64,000 nucleotides of DNA from Spirosoma taeanense (GTDB taxonomy: Bacteria > Bacteroidota > Bacteroidia > Cytophagales > Spirosomataceae), in NCBI RefSeq assembly GCF_013127955.1, contig NZ_CP053435.1:2480001-2544000 (forward strand), written 5' to 3'. The notes under the pieces are model-generated. The model was not told where the DNA came from. It made no database searches and saw only the letters and a program-made list of their open reading frames with translations. The position numbers and the translations under genes are program-made. Below, in pieces: positions 41,023-50,474 of this stretch. Numbering within the stretch: the first letter of the stretch is position 1; every line of letters starts with the position of its first letter.

Positions 41023-42075
41023 TTATTTCAATTCGCCCGGGATCACGATGATGCCTTTCTGACGGTTTTCGCGCAGAACTGACAGCTGAATGGATCGACC
41101 AATGGTATCGTCGGTCAGCAGCCGGTGCAAATCATCGACCGTCGAAACGGGCTGGCCATTAAACCCGACAATGATATCACCGGGTAGTAGTTCGGCATTT
41201 CCCGCGAAGCCATCAGCTTCGACGCTGGTAACCACGACGCCAGTTCTGACCGTGAGTTGATTATACAGCCTGATCCGTTCCGTCAGGTTGATGAGTTGAC
41301 CGGCAATGCCCAGATAGCCCCGCCGAACGCGCCCTTCCATGATCAGCTTTCCGGCTACAAACGCGGCCAGATTCGACGATACCGCAAAGCAGATGCCCTG
41401 TGCAGGCAGTATAACGGCCGTATTGACGCCAATAACGTCGCCGTTGGAGTTCACGAGCGGCCCACCCGAGTTGCCGGGGTTCAGGGCTGCGTCGGTCTGA
41501 ATAACGTCGTCGATGAGCCGTCCCGATTCGGAGCGGAGCGTGCGGCCGAGGGCGCTCACTACGCCCGCCGTCAGGGAGTACTGAAAGCCGTAGGGATTGC
41601 CAATGGCAATGGCAATCTGACCGACCTGTAGCTGTCCAGAGTCGGCAAACCGAATGGCCCGCAGGCCGTCGGCATATATTTTCAGCACGGCAATATCGGT
41701 GGCGGGATCGCGACCAATCAGCATAGCCTCATAATCGCGGGAGGGACCATCGGTTCGTTCGGGCAGGGACACGTCGATACGACTGGCTCCCGCTACTACA
41801 TGGTTGTTGGTGATGATGTAGCCGTCGGTCGAGATGATAAAACCGGAGCCGGTTCCGCTGGCCTCTTCGCTGCCGTTGGGACGACGGCGGGGCTGATTCG
41901 CCGGTGCTGTAGGGATTCTTCGCCCGCTGACCTTGATCTGAACGACCGACGCACTGACTTTTTTGGCTACATTTACCACCGTATTAGAATACGCATCGAG
42001 CAAGATCGAATCCTGTTCGCCCAATCCGCCCGGCTGCGAAACCGGGTCGGGATAAGCCACAAGCTGGGTGTCCAT
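41023..42075 (-). CDS. HtrA/Deg-like serine protease with one PDZ domain
   Basis: A 350-residue S1C-family protease. The trypsin-like domain covers about 70-245; catalytic residues are His92 in TNNHVVAG, Asp127 in ATDIAVLKI and Ser203 in NPGNSGGPLVN. A PDZ domain follows at about 250-345 (RRGYLGIAGQLINL, GFAGNAELLPGDIIVGFNGQPVSTVDDLHRLL). No signal peptide is seen: the N-terminus MDTQLVAYPDPVSQPGG is hydrophilic. This suggests cytoplasmic location or an unannotated upstream start, although I see no such start in the frame. A quality-control role is known for the family; here it is inferred. Confidence 0.9.
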   Translation of the reverse strand: MDTQLVAYPDPVSQPGGLGEQDSILLDAYSNTVVNVAKKVSASVVQIKVSGRRIPTAPANQPRRRPNGSEEASGTGSGFIISTDGYIITNNHVVAGASRIDVSLPERTDGPSRDYEAMLIGRDPATDIAVLKIYADGLRAIRFADSGQLQVGQIAIAIGNPYGFQYSLTAGVVSALGRTLRSESGRLIDDVIQTDAALNPGNSGGPLVNSNGDVIGVNTAVILPAQGICFAVSSNLAAFVAGKLIMEGRVRRGYLGIAGQLINLTERIRLYNQLTVRTGVVVTSVEADGFAGNAELLPGDIIVGFNGQPVSTVDDLHRLLTDDTIGRSIQLSVLRENRQKGIIVIPGELK

Positions 42076-42265
42076 AAAAGTTGTTTTGTTAGATGAACGG
42101 AGTCTCTGTCATGTTCTGTTCCAGGACAAAAGTTTCATAGATTCCCCGGCGGCAGCGCGTCATTCTGGCACTTTTGATGACCTGGTTCGGTCGCCTTTCA
42201 CTGCGACGGCTCCATATAGCGCGGTAATTACCCTAAAAGCCTGCCTAAACGGCAGATTCATCTTC

Positions 42266-42442
42266 ATGACGTTTGAGGAGTACCTTCTATTGAAGAAAAT
42301 TGACGCAGAGCAGTTTCTGGCTGCCGAACCGGCGCGTTATGAGGAGTGGAAAGCCGAGTTTTCCCAAATGCATCCGGAAAGTTTCACCGTTCAAAAAAAA
42401 TTTCTCCTGAACGATACCCGGAGAAAGTATCTTGTTTCCTGA
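42266..42442 (+). CDS. Small conserved Cytophagales-type protein
   Basis: From the ATG at 42266 the product has 58 residues: N-terminus MTFEEYLLLKKIDAEQF, C-terminus FLLNDTRRKYLVS. The frame continues upstream to 42068, but that part overlaps the HtrA promoter region and looks non-coding. The pattern (LKKID...F....P...W...F...HP.SF..QK.FL.N..RR) is one I associate with short hypothetical proteins of Cytophagales; I cannot name a family. It is hydrophilic and probably helical. Function unknown. Confidence 0.65.
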   Translation: MTFEEYLLLKKIDAEQFLAAEPARYEEWKAEFSQMHPESFTVQKKFLLNDTRRKYLVS

Positions 42443-42504
42443 TAATGTGTCCAACGGTCTGAAGGACAGGCTGTTTTCGTATCATTTACTATACTGTTAT
42501 AACT

Positions 42505-42912
42505 ATGAGCATTACGTTAGGAGAACTACGGGGAATTACTGACCCGGTTCTGAAAGCGCTGAAAGGGCATGGATTAAATGACAGTGAAGCTTTGCTGGAA
42601 GCCGCCAGGACCCCCCAGAACCGAAAAGCGCTGGCCGATGCCACCGGTGTATCAACACAGGTGATTCTGGAACTCGCAAACCGCGCCGATCTGGCCCGAA
42701 TTAAAGGCATTGGTCGGGTTTATAGTGATTTAATGGAAGAAGCAGGCGTGGATACAGTAAAGGAGCTGGCTCAACGGTCGGCCACAAATCTGCACGCAAA
42801 GCTGATTGAGATCAACAGCGTCCGGCAGTTTACCCAACGTCCGCCGTCCGTAGAACAGATTACTGATTTTGTGGAGCAGGCAAAGGCCCTGCCGGGTGCA
42901 TTGGAGTATTGA
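42505..42912 (+). CDS. DUF4332 helix-hairpin-helix protein
   Basis: A 135-residue cytoplasmic protein. Two pairs of helix-hairpin-helix-like motifs are visible: ITDPVLKALKGHGLNDSEALLEAA and ADLARIKGIGRVYSDLMEEAGVDTVKELAQRS. This is the DUF4332 pattern, related to DNA-binding HhH folds such as those of RecA-associated and topoisomerase domains. DNA binding is inferred from fold only. A terminator directly follows. It stands alone, on the plus strand. Confidence 0.83.
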   Translation: MSITLGELRGITDPVLKALKGHGLNDSEALLEAARTPQNRKALADATGVSTQVILELANRADLARIKGIGRVYSDLMEEAGVDTVKELAQRSATNLHAKLIEINSVRQFTQRPPSVEQITDFVEQAKALPGALEY

Positions 42913-42916
42913 TGCG

Positions 42917-42972
42917 AAAGCCGGCTGAATTATCCTGACCGCTGTTCTGGGTTAAATCAGCCGGCTTTTCAG
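42917..42972 (+). terminator. Terminator downstream of the DUF4332 gene
   Basis: AAAGCCGGCTGA (42917-42928) pairs with TCAGCCGGCTTT (42957-42968) around a 28-base loop and ends in TTTT. It lies 4 bases after the stop codon. Confidence 0.75.
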
Positions 42973-43413
42973 CTGTATGCTCCGTTAGCCTTACGTTCAT
43001 AAGTTGCCAATACCATTCTGCACAGGTTACAATACCGCCATTTCAATAACTATCATCTGCTCTGTTGACAATCGCTGGCCGTTTCCGGTATCCAGCGTGT
43101 TTGTATGCGTCTATACTTGAGCCAACTTTAGATAAATTGTATGATAATGAAATAAAATTCTAAGTTTTTTATATAAGCCAAAATTAAATTTTGATTAATA
43201 AGGCAGGTCCTTATTTTTGGGCGATCATGTCGGTGATTTATAATCGAATTATCTAAATAATTTAATGACTAAAAACAAAAAGCGAAATGCTTTTATCGCC
43301 GTAACCAGTTCACATTTTCGCCCGGTCTCTCACTGAGCTAATCCGGCTCCTTTATCCCTGTTCCTACGAACAGTGACGCTATTCTGCTTTCTTACGTAAA
43401 TCAACCTGAATAC
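42973..43413. other. Leader region of the second susC gene
   Basis: This about 440-base stretch has no credible gene. It is AT-rich from 43120 to 43270, with a candidate promoter at 43190-43219 and a long untranslated leader of about 190 bases to the susC start at 43414. A long leader may carry post-transcriptional control, but I see no recognised riboswitch. Confidence 0.5.
43190..43219 (+). promoter_or_regulatory. Candidate promoter of the second susC/susD pair
   Basis: TTTG at 43190-43193, an 18-base spacer, and TATTTTTG at 43212-43219. This matches the Bacteroidota consensus in both elements, with a spacer one base shorter than usual. Confidence 0.55.
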
Positions 43414-46400
43414 ATGAAAAGACGTTTTTACCACTTGTGCCGCCTGCCCGGAATCAAGTGCATCGGCCTGATGCAGTTAGTCTTGATCGGCCAGTTTTCT
43501 ACCGGCTCGTTTGCGGGTTTGCCTTTGTCGTCCGAATCGACTGCGCCGATTCGTCATAAGCAACCGGCGGTCCTGCCAATCAACGGGAAGGTTGTCGATG
43601 CTGCCGGTGAGGCTGTCCCCGGGGCAACGGTAGTATTGAAAGGAAGCTCTTCGCTGGGAACGACCACCGACGCCGAAGGCGGGTTTACTCTGAACGTGCC
43701 GGATGGGAGCACAGCGCTCGTGGTGTCGTCTATCGGCTATGTCACCCAGGAAGTCGCCATCAGCAACAGAACCCAGATTGTAGTCACGCTGCAGTCGGAC
43801 GTAAAAGCCCTGAGTGAAGTGGTCGTAACGGGATACTCTTCTCAATCCCGAAGAGACATTACCGGAGCGGTGACTACTGTTGATACAAAAGAGCTGACCA
43901 AGGTAACGGCTCCCAACGTTGCCCAGCAGCTGCAGGGTCGGGTGCCTGGGGTAACGGTTACGTCGAATAACTCACCGGGTGGTGAGGCAACGGTTCGTAT
44001 CCGCGGATTTGGCACGATCAACAATAACGACCCGCTTTATATTATTGACGGTGTGCCGACCAAAGGTGGTCTGAACAGCATTAACCCCAATAACATTGAG
44101 TCGATGCAGGTGTTGAAAGATGCCGCGTCGGCGTCAATTTACGGGTCAAGAGCCGCGAATGGCGTCATCATTATCACTACTAAAAAAGGAAAGGTAGGCA
44201 CTCCGCAATTTACGTTCAATTCGAGGGTTGGGGTACAGGTCGGGAAAGTTGACCTCGGACTGATCAGGAACCCGCAGGAGTTTGGCGATTTGCTCTGGAT
44301 ACAGCGCCGGAACGCGGGTGTCTTAACCAACGGTAATCCTTCGCATCAGCAGTATGGCAATGGCCCCACGGCCGTTGTTCCGGATTATATTCTGGCCGGG
44401 TCAAGCTATGGTCTGTCGGAAGGCGACCCCCGAACCAATCCTTCACTTTACAACTACAATCGTACTGGGTTCTACCAGATCGTAAAGGCTAACAAAGAAG
44501 GCACGGACTGGCACAAAGCGATTCTGCGCCCGGCCGCCATCCAGGAATACAACATTGGCGCGAATGGCGGAACCGAAGCCGGGCGCTATGCCATTGCCCT
44601 CAACTACTTTAAACAGGACGGGGTGCTGATTCATACGTCGTTTGATCGCTATTCGTTACGGTCTAATACCGAGTTTCTGTTCAAGAAACGAGTGCGCCTG
44701 GGCGAGAATCTGGAAGTGAGCTATACGCAGAACAAAGGGTATTACAGCAACAACGGAACCGCTAGCACGGCGAATAACCAGGATGGCAACCCGATTGGAA
44801 ATGGCTACCGGATTCCATCCATTATTCCGGTGTATGATATCATGGGCAACTTTGCGGCAACCCGGGCGGCCGGGCTGGGGCCTGCCACAAACCCGGTTGC
44901 TCAATTGTGGCGGGCAAGAAATAATCAGCTGAATACGTTCAGAGCGTTTGGCAATGCTTATGCCGAAATCGATATTCTGGAAAATCTGGTCGCCAGATCG
45001 AGCATTGGAATCGATATTACGAATGCCAACCGGGCCAGTTATACGCTTCTGGATCTGGAAGAGGCCGAAATTGAAGCGGCTAATTCCCTGACGAATGCCA
45101 ACGCGTATGATATAAACTGGACCTGGTCGAATACACTGAATTATTCAAGAACGTTTGCCAATGTTCATAAGCTGAGTGTGCTGGCCGGCTCTGAGGCTAT
45201 CAGGGGAACGGGCCGGGATTTCTCGGCCACGCGCACGACTTTCTTTTCGGAAGACCCCCAGTACATGTTTCTTAATTCTGGAACGGCCGGAATCAATAAC
45301 TCAGGTTCTGGCTACGAATGGGCCCTCTTCTCGCTATTTGGGAAAGTCAATTACTCGCTGAAAGACCGCTATCTGCTCGAAGCTACCATCCGCCGTGACG
45401 GATCATCACGTTTCGGCCAGAATAACCGCTACGGAACTTTCCCAGCCGTCAGTGCCGGTTGGCGCTTATCCGATGAATCGTTTATGGCCGGACTAACCTG
45501 GATCAACGACCTGAAGATTAGAGCCGGCTGGGGCCAGACGGGTAACCAGGAAATTGGGAACTATAACGGTTTCAGCACGTATCGTTCCAGCCTGAGCCAG
45601 TCATCCTACGCCATTGACGGGTCGAACAATTCGGTTCAGTCGGGTTTTGACACTGAAGCCTTCGGCAATCCGGATGCCAAATGGGAAACCACCACGCAGA
45701 CCAACATCGGCCTGGACGCTACGTTGCTGAAAGGCAAACTGGGTATCACACTCGACCTGTATGATCGTACCACCTCCGACATGTTATATCAGGTTAGCCT
45801 CCCGGCCACGCAGGGTGTGGCCACGATTCCGTTTGTCAACGTGGGCGAAATGAACAACAAAGGGATAGACCTTGGTCTAAATTTCAACGGTAAAGCGCTG
45901 GATGGAAGTCTGAGCTACGGCGTAGGCGTCAATTTTTCTACGTATAAAAACCGGGTCGTCCGACTCAACAGCAGTTCGTCGGCCGTCCTGCTCGGACCTG
46001 CTATTCGTAGTTACACCTGGACCCGATCGGTGGCGGGTATGCCCCTCTATTCGTTTTATGGGCTGAAAATTGACGGTATTTACCAGAACCAGAGTGAAGT
46101 CGACGCGGGACCGAAATACCCCGGTTATGCCGCTGTAGGCAAATACAAATACCACGATACCGACGGGGATGGCACCATTACCGATAACGACCGGATGTTT
46201 CTGGGCAACCCTCACCCGGATTTTACCTATGGTATCAACCTGAACCTGGGCTATAAGAACTTCGACCTCTCGGCTTTCTTCCAGGGCGTACAGGGGAACG
46301 AACTCCTGAACATGGTGAAACGCTGGGTTGACTTCAACAACCAGGCCGGTAACCGGAGCCTTCGGATGCTGTACGACTCCTGGACGCCGGAGAATCCGGA

Positions 46401-46722
46401 TGCGGTTCTGCCAATTCTCGATGCCAATGACAGCCGCAGCCAGCAGCCGTCCAGCTACTTTATTGAAGACGGTTCCTATTTCCGGATGAAAAACCTGACC
46501 CTGGGGTATACGTTACCGGCATCACTTGCCCAGAAAATCAGATTCGAAAACGCCCGCGTCTTCCTGCAGGCGCAAAACCTCTTCACGATCACTAAATATA
46601 GCGGTATCGACCCGGAAGTAACCTCAGTTGGTTCAACGCCGGGCAGTACGGTTCTGGGCGTCGACCAGGGGAATTATCCGAATTCCAAAATGTACCAGAT
46701 TGGACTCAATTTTGGCTTTTAA
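43414..46722 (+). CDS. SusC/RagA TonB-dependent transporter (second pair, no STN)
   Basis: An 1102-residue outer-membrane transporter. Signal peptide at about 1-34. A carboxypeptidase-regulatory-like domain covers about 55-135 (INGKVVDAAGEAVPGATVVLKG), then plug at about 140-255 (LSEVVVTGYSSQSRRDITGAV, MQVLKDAASASIYGSRAANGV), then the barrel ending in Phe (YQIGLNFGF). Unlike the 16860 gene it lacks the STN domain and no anti-sigma gene is nearby, so control differs. It pairs with the susD gene 48 bases downstream. No glycosidase lies beside it, so the substrate is unknown. Confidence 0.95.
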   Translation: MKRRFYHLCRLPGIKCIGLMQLVLIGQFSTGSFAGLPLSSESTAPIRHKQPAVLPINGKVVDAAGEAVPGATVVLKGSSSLGTTTDAEGGFTLNVPDGSTALVVSSIGYVTQEVAISNRTQIVVTLQSDVKALSEVVVTGYSSQSRRDITGAVTTVDTKELTKVTAPNVAQQLQGRVPGVTVTSNNSPGGEATVRIRGFGTINNNDPLYIIDGVPTKGGLNSINPNNIESMQVLKDAASASIYGSRAANGVIIITTKKGKVGTPQFTFNSRVGVQVGKVDLGLIRNPQEFGDLLWIQRRNAGVLTNGNPSHQQYGNGPTAVVPDYILAGSSYGLSEGDPRTNPSLYNYNRTGFYQIVKANKEGTDWHKAILRPAAIQEYNIGANGGTEAGRYAIALNYFKQDGVLIHTSFDRYSLRSNTEFLFKKRVRLGENLEVSYTQNKGYYSNNGTASTANNQDGNPIGNGYRIPSIIPVYDIMGNFAATRAAGLGPATNPVAQLWRARNNQLNTFRAFGNAYAEIDILENLVARSSIGIDITNANRASYTLLDLEEAEIEAANSLTNANAYDINWTWSNTLNYSRTFANVHKLSVLAGSEAIRGTGRDFSATRTTFFSEDPQYMFLNSGTAGINNSGSGYEWALFSLFGKVNYSLKDRYLLEATIRRDGSSRFGQNNRYGTFPAVSAGWRLSDESFMAGLTWINDLKIRAGWGQTGNQEIGNYNGFSTYRSSLSQSSYAIDGSNNSVQSGFDTEAFGNPDAKWETTTQTNIGLDATLLKGKLGITLDLYDRTTSDMLYQVSLPATQGVATIPFVNVGEMNNKGIDLGLNFNGKALDGSLSYGVGVNFSTYKNRVVRLNSSSSAVLLGPAIRSYTWTRSVAGMPLYSFYGLKIDGIYQNQSEVDAGPKYPGYAAVGKYKYHDTDGDGTITDNDRMFLGNPHPDFTYGINLNLGYKNFDLSAFFQGVQGNELLNMVKRWVDFNNQAGNRSLRMLYDSWTPENPDAVLPILDANDSRSQQPSSYFIEDGSYFRMKNLTLGYTLPASLAQKIRFENARVFLQAQNLFTITKYSGIDPEVTSVGSTPGSTVLGVDQGNYPNSKMYQIGLNFGF

Positions 46723-46770
46723 CCAACGGCCTGTCAAAAAATTCACGCCGGTTGTCCGGCTCATACACGC

Positions 46771-48432
46771 ATGAAAAAGAAATTCTTAGTCTTAACAACA
46801 GCCGTCGGCCTGGGTCTGATGAGTTCCTGCAGCAAGGATTTTCTGGAAACAACGCCCCTGGGTGTTGCCAATGATCAACTGCTTGCCAGCAAATCCGGTG
46901 TAAATGGCGCCCTGATTGCCGCCTATAGTCTGCTCGATGGGGTAGGAGCTGGCCCTACCAATACAGCATCGGTCAGCAACTGGATATTCGGTTCTGTCGC
47001 TTCAGATGACGCCTATAAGGGAAGTGACGTAGGCGATCAGGCGCAGATAACGACCCTTGAGCGCTACTCCATTCAGGCCGATCTGGGCCTATACAATGAC
47101 AAATGGGTAGCTTTATACGACGGAATTTCCCGCTCGAACGACGTATTGAAGCTGATTCCCAGGGCCACGGACATGACCGATGCCGAAAAAGCGCAGGCCA
47201 TGGGCGAAGCTCGTTTTCTGAGAGCCTGGTATCACTTTGAGGCCAAAAAAATCTGGAACATGGTGCCTTACGTCGACGAAACGGTGACCGATTTTATCAA
47301 TCTGCCGAACGATAAGGATATATGGCCAAAAATTGAAGCTGACTTCCAATATGCAATTGACAACCTTGCGGCCACCAGGGCGCAGGTTGGCCGAGCGAGT
47401 AAGTGGACCGCTAAAGCCTATCTTGCCAAGGCTCACATGTACCAGCAGGATTATTCGGCTGCTAAACCTCTGCTGGACGATGTGGTTAACAATGGTCCTT
47501 TTTCGCTGGTCGCCAGTTTCCACGATAACTTCCGGATCGTTACAGAAAACAACAGCGAGTCGGTTTTTGAGGTCCAGATGTCAGTTGGCGATGGCGGCAG
47601 CGGGCAAAATGGTAGCTGGGGCGATAACTGGAATTTTCCGTACGGGTCAGCGCCCGGCGGGTGCTGCGGCTTCTATCAGCCTTCACAAAACCTGGTTAAT
47701 GCTTTCAAAACCGACGCCAGTGGTTTACCTCTTCTGGATACGTTCAATAATGTTGATGTGAAAAATGATGAAGGGCTGGCTTCTACGGCTGCCTTCACGC
47801 CCTACGAGGGTACGCTGGACCCCCGGCTAGACTGGACCGTGGGCCGCCGGGGTATTCCGTTTCTCAACTGGGGCGTTCATCCCGGCCGAAACTGGATTCG
47901 TGACCAAAGCTTCGGCGGACCATACACGTTCAAGAAGTTCTTTGCCTACAGTGGCGAAAATGCCGGTGCCGAATCGCCCAGAGCGAATGCCAATAACTAC
48001 CGGGCTTTACGTTTTGCCGACGTTCTTTTGATGCGCGCTGAAGTAGCAGCTGAAGAAAACGACCTGGCTACGGCTCTGAAGATTGTAAATCAGATCAGGT
48101 CCCGGGCGGGCAATGTAGTCGTGACCGACGCGGCTGGTAAGCCTGCGGCCAACTACCTGGTTAAAACTTACCCGGCTTTTCCCAGTCAGGACTTTGCCAG
48201 AAAGGCGGTTCGCTTTGAGCGACGGCTGGAACTGGCCATGGAGGGCCACCGCTTTTTCGATCTGGTGCGCTGGGGCGTAGCGAGTGACGTGCTAAATGCT
48301 TACCTGGCTAAAGAAAGCCAGAAACGAACCTATCTGAATGGCTCCACTTTTGTGAAAGGAAAAAATGAATTTTTTCCCATACCGCAGGCCCAGATAGACA
48401 TTATGGGCGCTTCCGTGCTAAAGCAGAATTAA
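46771..48432 (+). CDS. SusD/RagB-family lipoprotein (second pair)
   Basis: A 553-residue surface lipoprotein. The signal MKKKFLVLTTAVGLGLMSSC has lipobox MSSC with Cys20. RagB/SusD features include FLETTPLGVANDQLLASKSGVNGALIAAY as the N-terminal helices, AMGEARFLRAWYHFEAKKIW, ASKWTAKAYLAKAHMYQQDY and the C-terminal RFERRLELAMEGHRFFDLVRWG. It should capture ligand and pass it to the SusC made from the gene just upstream. The pair looks like an orphan transport unit. Ligand unknown. Confidence 0.95.
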   Translation: MKKKFLVLTTAVGLGLMSSCSKDFLETTPLGVANDQLLASKSGVNGALIAAYSLLDGVGAGPTNTASVSNWIFGSVASDDAYKGSDVGDQAQITTLERYSIQADLGLYNDKWVALYDGISRSNDVLKLIPRATDMTDAEKAQAMGEARFLRAWYHFEAKKIWNMVPYVDETVTDFINLPNDKDIWPKIEADFQYAIDNLAATRAQVGRASKWTAKAYLAKAHMYQQDYSAAKPLLDDVVNNGPFSLVASFHDNFRIVTENNSESVFEVQMSVGDGGSGQNGSWGDNWNFPYGSAPGGCCGFYQPSQNLVNAFKTDASGLPLLDTFNNVDVKNDEGLASTAAFTPYEGTLDPRLDWTVGRRGIPFLNWGVHPGRNWIRDQSFGGPYTFKKFFAYSGENAGAESPRANANNYRALRFADVLLMRAEVAAEENDLATALKIVNQIRSRAGNVVVTDAAGKPAANYLVKTYPAFPSQDFARKAVRFERRLELAMEGHRFFDLVRWGVASDVLNAYLAKESQKRTYLNGSTFVKGKNEFFPIPQAQIDIMGASVLKQN

Positions 48433-48462
48433 CTATGGCTGCTGAGGGCAGGGGGTGAACGC

Positions 48463-48512
48463 AGCGAAGCCTCCTTCTGGCGACTTAAGTTCGGTCAGAA
48501 GGAGGCTTCGCT
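48463..48512. terminator. Hairpin between convergent susD and cdaA
   Basis: A 17-bp perfect stem (AGCGAAGCCTCCTTCTG, 48463-48479; complement at 48496-48512) with a 16-base loop lies between the two convergent stop codons. No T-run follows on either side, so it may be a bidirectional terminator or an mRNA-end protector. Confidence 0.6.
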
Positions 48513-48526
48513 ACGTTGTCCAAGGA

Positions 48527-49348
48527 TTACTGCAACTCGGGTTTGGGCAGCCCGGGTTCGCGCAGATACCGACCCAGCCGGTCTTCCAGTTCGCCAATGG
48601 TCAGGTTAGTGAACAGCTCGCCGTTAAGCGCCAGCGCCAGCCGGCCGCTCTCTTCGGATACTGCGATGACGGCTGCATCGGTGGCTTCGCTCATGCCCAC
48701 CGCGGCCCGGTGCCGGAAGCCCAGAGCGGGCGGCAGTTCATCATCGTCCGAAACAGGGAGAATGCAGCGGGCCGCCAGAATCCGGCCGTCGCTGATGATT
48801 ACGGCCCCGTCGTGCAATGGACTATACTGACTGAAAATGGCCAGGAGCAAGGGCTTGGACACTTCGGCGTCAATCACTTCGCCCGACTGCGCGAACTTCT
48901 GCATATCGTCGTTTTTGCGGATGACCAGCAGGCCGCCCGAAAACTCGGTGCTCAGGGTTTTGCAGGCATCCAGGATAGGACGGAGGGGCGTTGTTGGCTC
49001 GGGCATGCCGGACTGACGCAGCAGCCAGCGCCGGAGCCAGCGGCTGTTGGCGACGTTGGTCGATTTGCCGATAAGCAGGAGAAAGCGCCGGATTTCCTGC
49101 TGGAAAATAATGATCAGCGCCAGCGCACCCACACTGATAAAATACTCCAGAATGGTAGTCAGCAGGTTCAGACCGAGGGCTTTCACCAGCAGATAGGCCA
49201 GATAAACGAGCAGATAGCCGATGAACACCCGGCTGGCTACACTGCCCCGGACAAGATTGTAAATTTGGTAGATCAGCAGGGCGACCAGCGCGATGTCGAT
49301 CAGGTCGAGCCAGCCGACGTCCAGAAAGCCCAAGCGAAAGGCCAGCAT
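48527..49348 (-). CDS. cdaA: Diadenylate cyclase, CdaA type
   Basis: A 273-residue membrane enzyme that makes cyclic di-AMP from two ATP. Three membrane helices lie at about 15-95 (LIDIALVALLIYQIYNLV, VFIGYLLVYLAYLLV, FISVGALALIIIFQ). The DAC (DisA_N) domain covers about 100-260 with the catalytic DGA in LHDGAVIISDG and the ATP-binding RHR in GFRHRAAVGMSE. Length and order fit CdaA (DacA/YbbP). c-di-AMP is known to control cell-wall and potassium homeostasis. It stands alone, on the minus strand, convergent to the susD gene. Confidence 0.95.
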   Translation of the reverse strand: MLAFRLGFLDVGWLDLIDIALVALLIYQIYNLVRGSVASRVFIGYLLVYLAYLLVKALGLNLLTTILEYFISVGALALIIIFQQEIRRFLLLIGKSTNVANSRWLRRWLLRQSGMPEPTTPLRPILDACKTLSTEFSGGLLVIRKNDDMQKFAQSGEVIDAEVSKPLLLAIFSQYSPLHDGAVIISDGRILAARCILPVSDDDELPPALGFRHRAAVGMSEATDAAVIAVSEESGRLALALNGELFTNLTIGELEDRLGRYLREPGLPKPELQ

Positions 49349-49460
49349 TGAGGAACAGGTAATGGTTTGGGGTTAAAGATAAGCAGATTCTGACCGCTTT
49401 GCCTATCGCCGGTGACAAAAGCGAGTAACCTGTAGCCGGTTAGGTCGCGGGCTGGGAAAA

Positions 49461-50474
49461 TCAAATAAGCACCGTCTGACCTTCTATCGCCAAATAAGTC
49501 TCTGGAAATACGGCCCGCGCTTCGTTCAGAAAGTCTTCATACTGCTTATACCGCGATGAAAAATGCCCGATCAGCAGCCGGCCCACTTCGGCGCGGGCAG
49601 CAATGGTAGCCGCCTGGCTGGCCGTTGAATGATAGACTTCGGCGGCCCGCTGGGCGTTATCGTCCAGAAACGTAGCTTCATGGTAGAGCAGGTCAACCCC
49701 CCGGAGCTGTGAAATCAAGCCTTCTACGTAGCGGGTATCGGAGCAGAACGCATACGAGCGGGCGGGTGGACCCGGCTCCGTTACGTCATCGGCTGCGTGG
49801 ATAATCTGACCGTCCGCATTCAGAATATCATGTCCTTCTTTAAGCAGCTTCAGATACTGCACCGGCACATCGGCCGGAAGCCGCTCGCGCAGCAGCCGGC
49901 GGGCGTGGGGCTTCTCCCGAAAGAGATAGCCCGAGCAGTCGATCCGGTGCTGCAGTGGAATCGACTCGACGGTCAGTTGCGGATGATCAAGCAAGCGCAT
50001 TGGCTGAGCCGGATCCACCACCTGAAAGTGCAGCCGGTAGCCCAGTCGTGAGTCCGATACCCGAAAGATCGTAGTCAGCACTTCATCCAGACCGCGCGGT
50101 CCAAACAAAAACAGGTCTTCGGTCCGACCGGAAAGATTGAGCGTTGACAGGAGCGGTGGCAGGCCGAAATAATGGTCGCCATGGAGGTGGCTGATAAAGA
50201 TATAACGCAGCCGCCCCATCCGGATTTTCTGCTCAATCAGCCGAAGCTGGGTGCCTTCGCCACAGTCGATGAGCATATAATCGCTGCCAACCGTAAGCAA
50301 CTGGGCGGTTGGGTGATAGCGCAGGGCGGGCGTGGCCGAGCCCGCGCCCAGGATCGTCAGCGTAAACGGCAGATTGGCCGGTCGGTGGTGTTCCGGTTCG
50401 TGGTGTGTGGTGCCCTGGTTAATCGGTGTCCCGGCTGAAGCCGCCCCCTGCATCGTACTCATCGTCGTCCTCAC
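49461..50474 (-). CDS. rnz: Ribonuclease Z
   Basis: A 337-residue metallo-beta-lactamase-fold RNase that trims the 3' end of tRNA precursors. Motifs: FTLTILGAGSATPALRYHPTAQ (first strand and PxP-like loop), the zinc motif FISHLHGDHYFGLPPLLS, LLYHEATFLDD and a terminal LLIGHFSSRYKQYEDFLNEA. The long N-terminal part before LPFTLTI (about 35 residues) is unusual and may mean the true start is a later codon; Met1, 5 and 8 are possible. It overlaps the STAS gene by up to 56 bases, so the two may be translationally coupled. Confidence 0.93.
   Translation of the reverse strand: MRTTMSTMQGAASAGTPINQGTTHHEPEHHRPANLPFTLTILGAGSATPALRYHPTAQLLTVGSDYMLIDCGEGTQLRLIEQKIRMGRLRYIFISHLHGDHYFGLPPLLSTLNLSGRTEDLFLFGPRGLDEVLTTIFRVSDSRLGYRLHFQVVDPAQPMRLLDHPQLTVESIPLQHRIDCSGYLFREKPHARRLLRERLPADVPVQYLKLLKEGHDILNADGQIIHAADDVTEPGPPARSYAFCSDTRYVEGLISQLRGVDLLYHEATFLDDNAQRAAEVYHSTASQAATIAARAEVGRLLIGHFSSRYKQYEDFLNEARAVFPETYLAIEGQTVLI

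Noticed and set aside
42068-42265. Upstream extension of the small 58-residue protein
   Set aside because: The extra 66 residues are low in coding character and overlap the start of the divergent HtrA-like gene.
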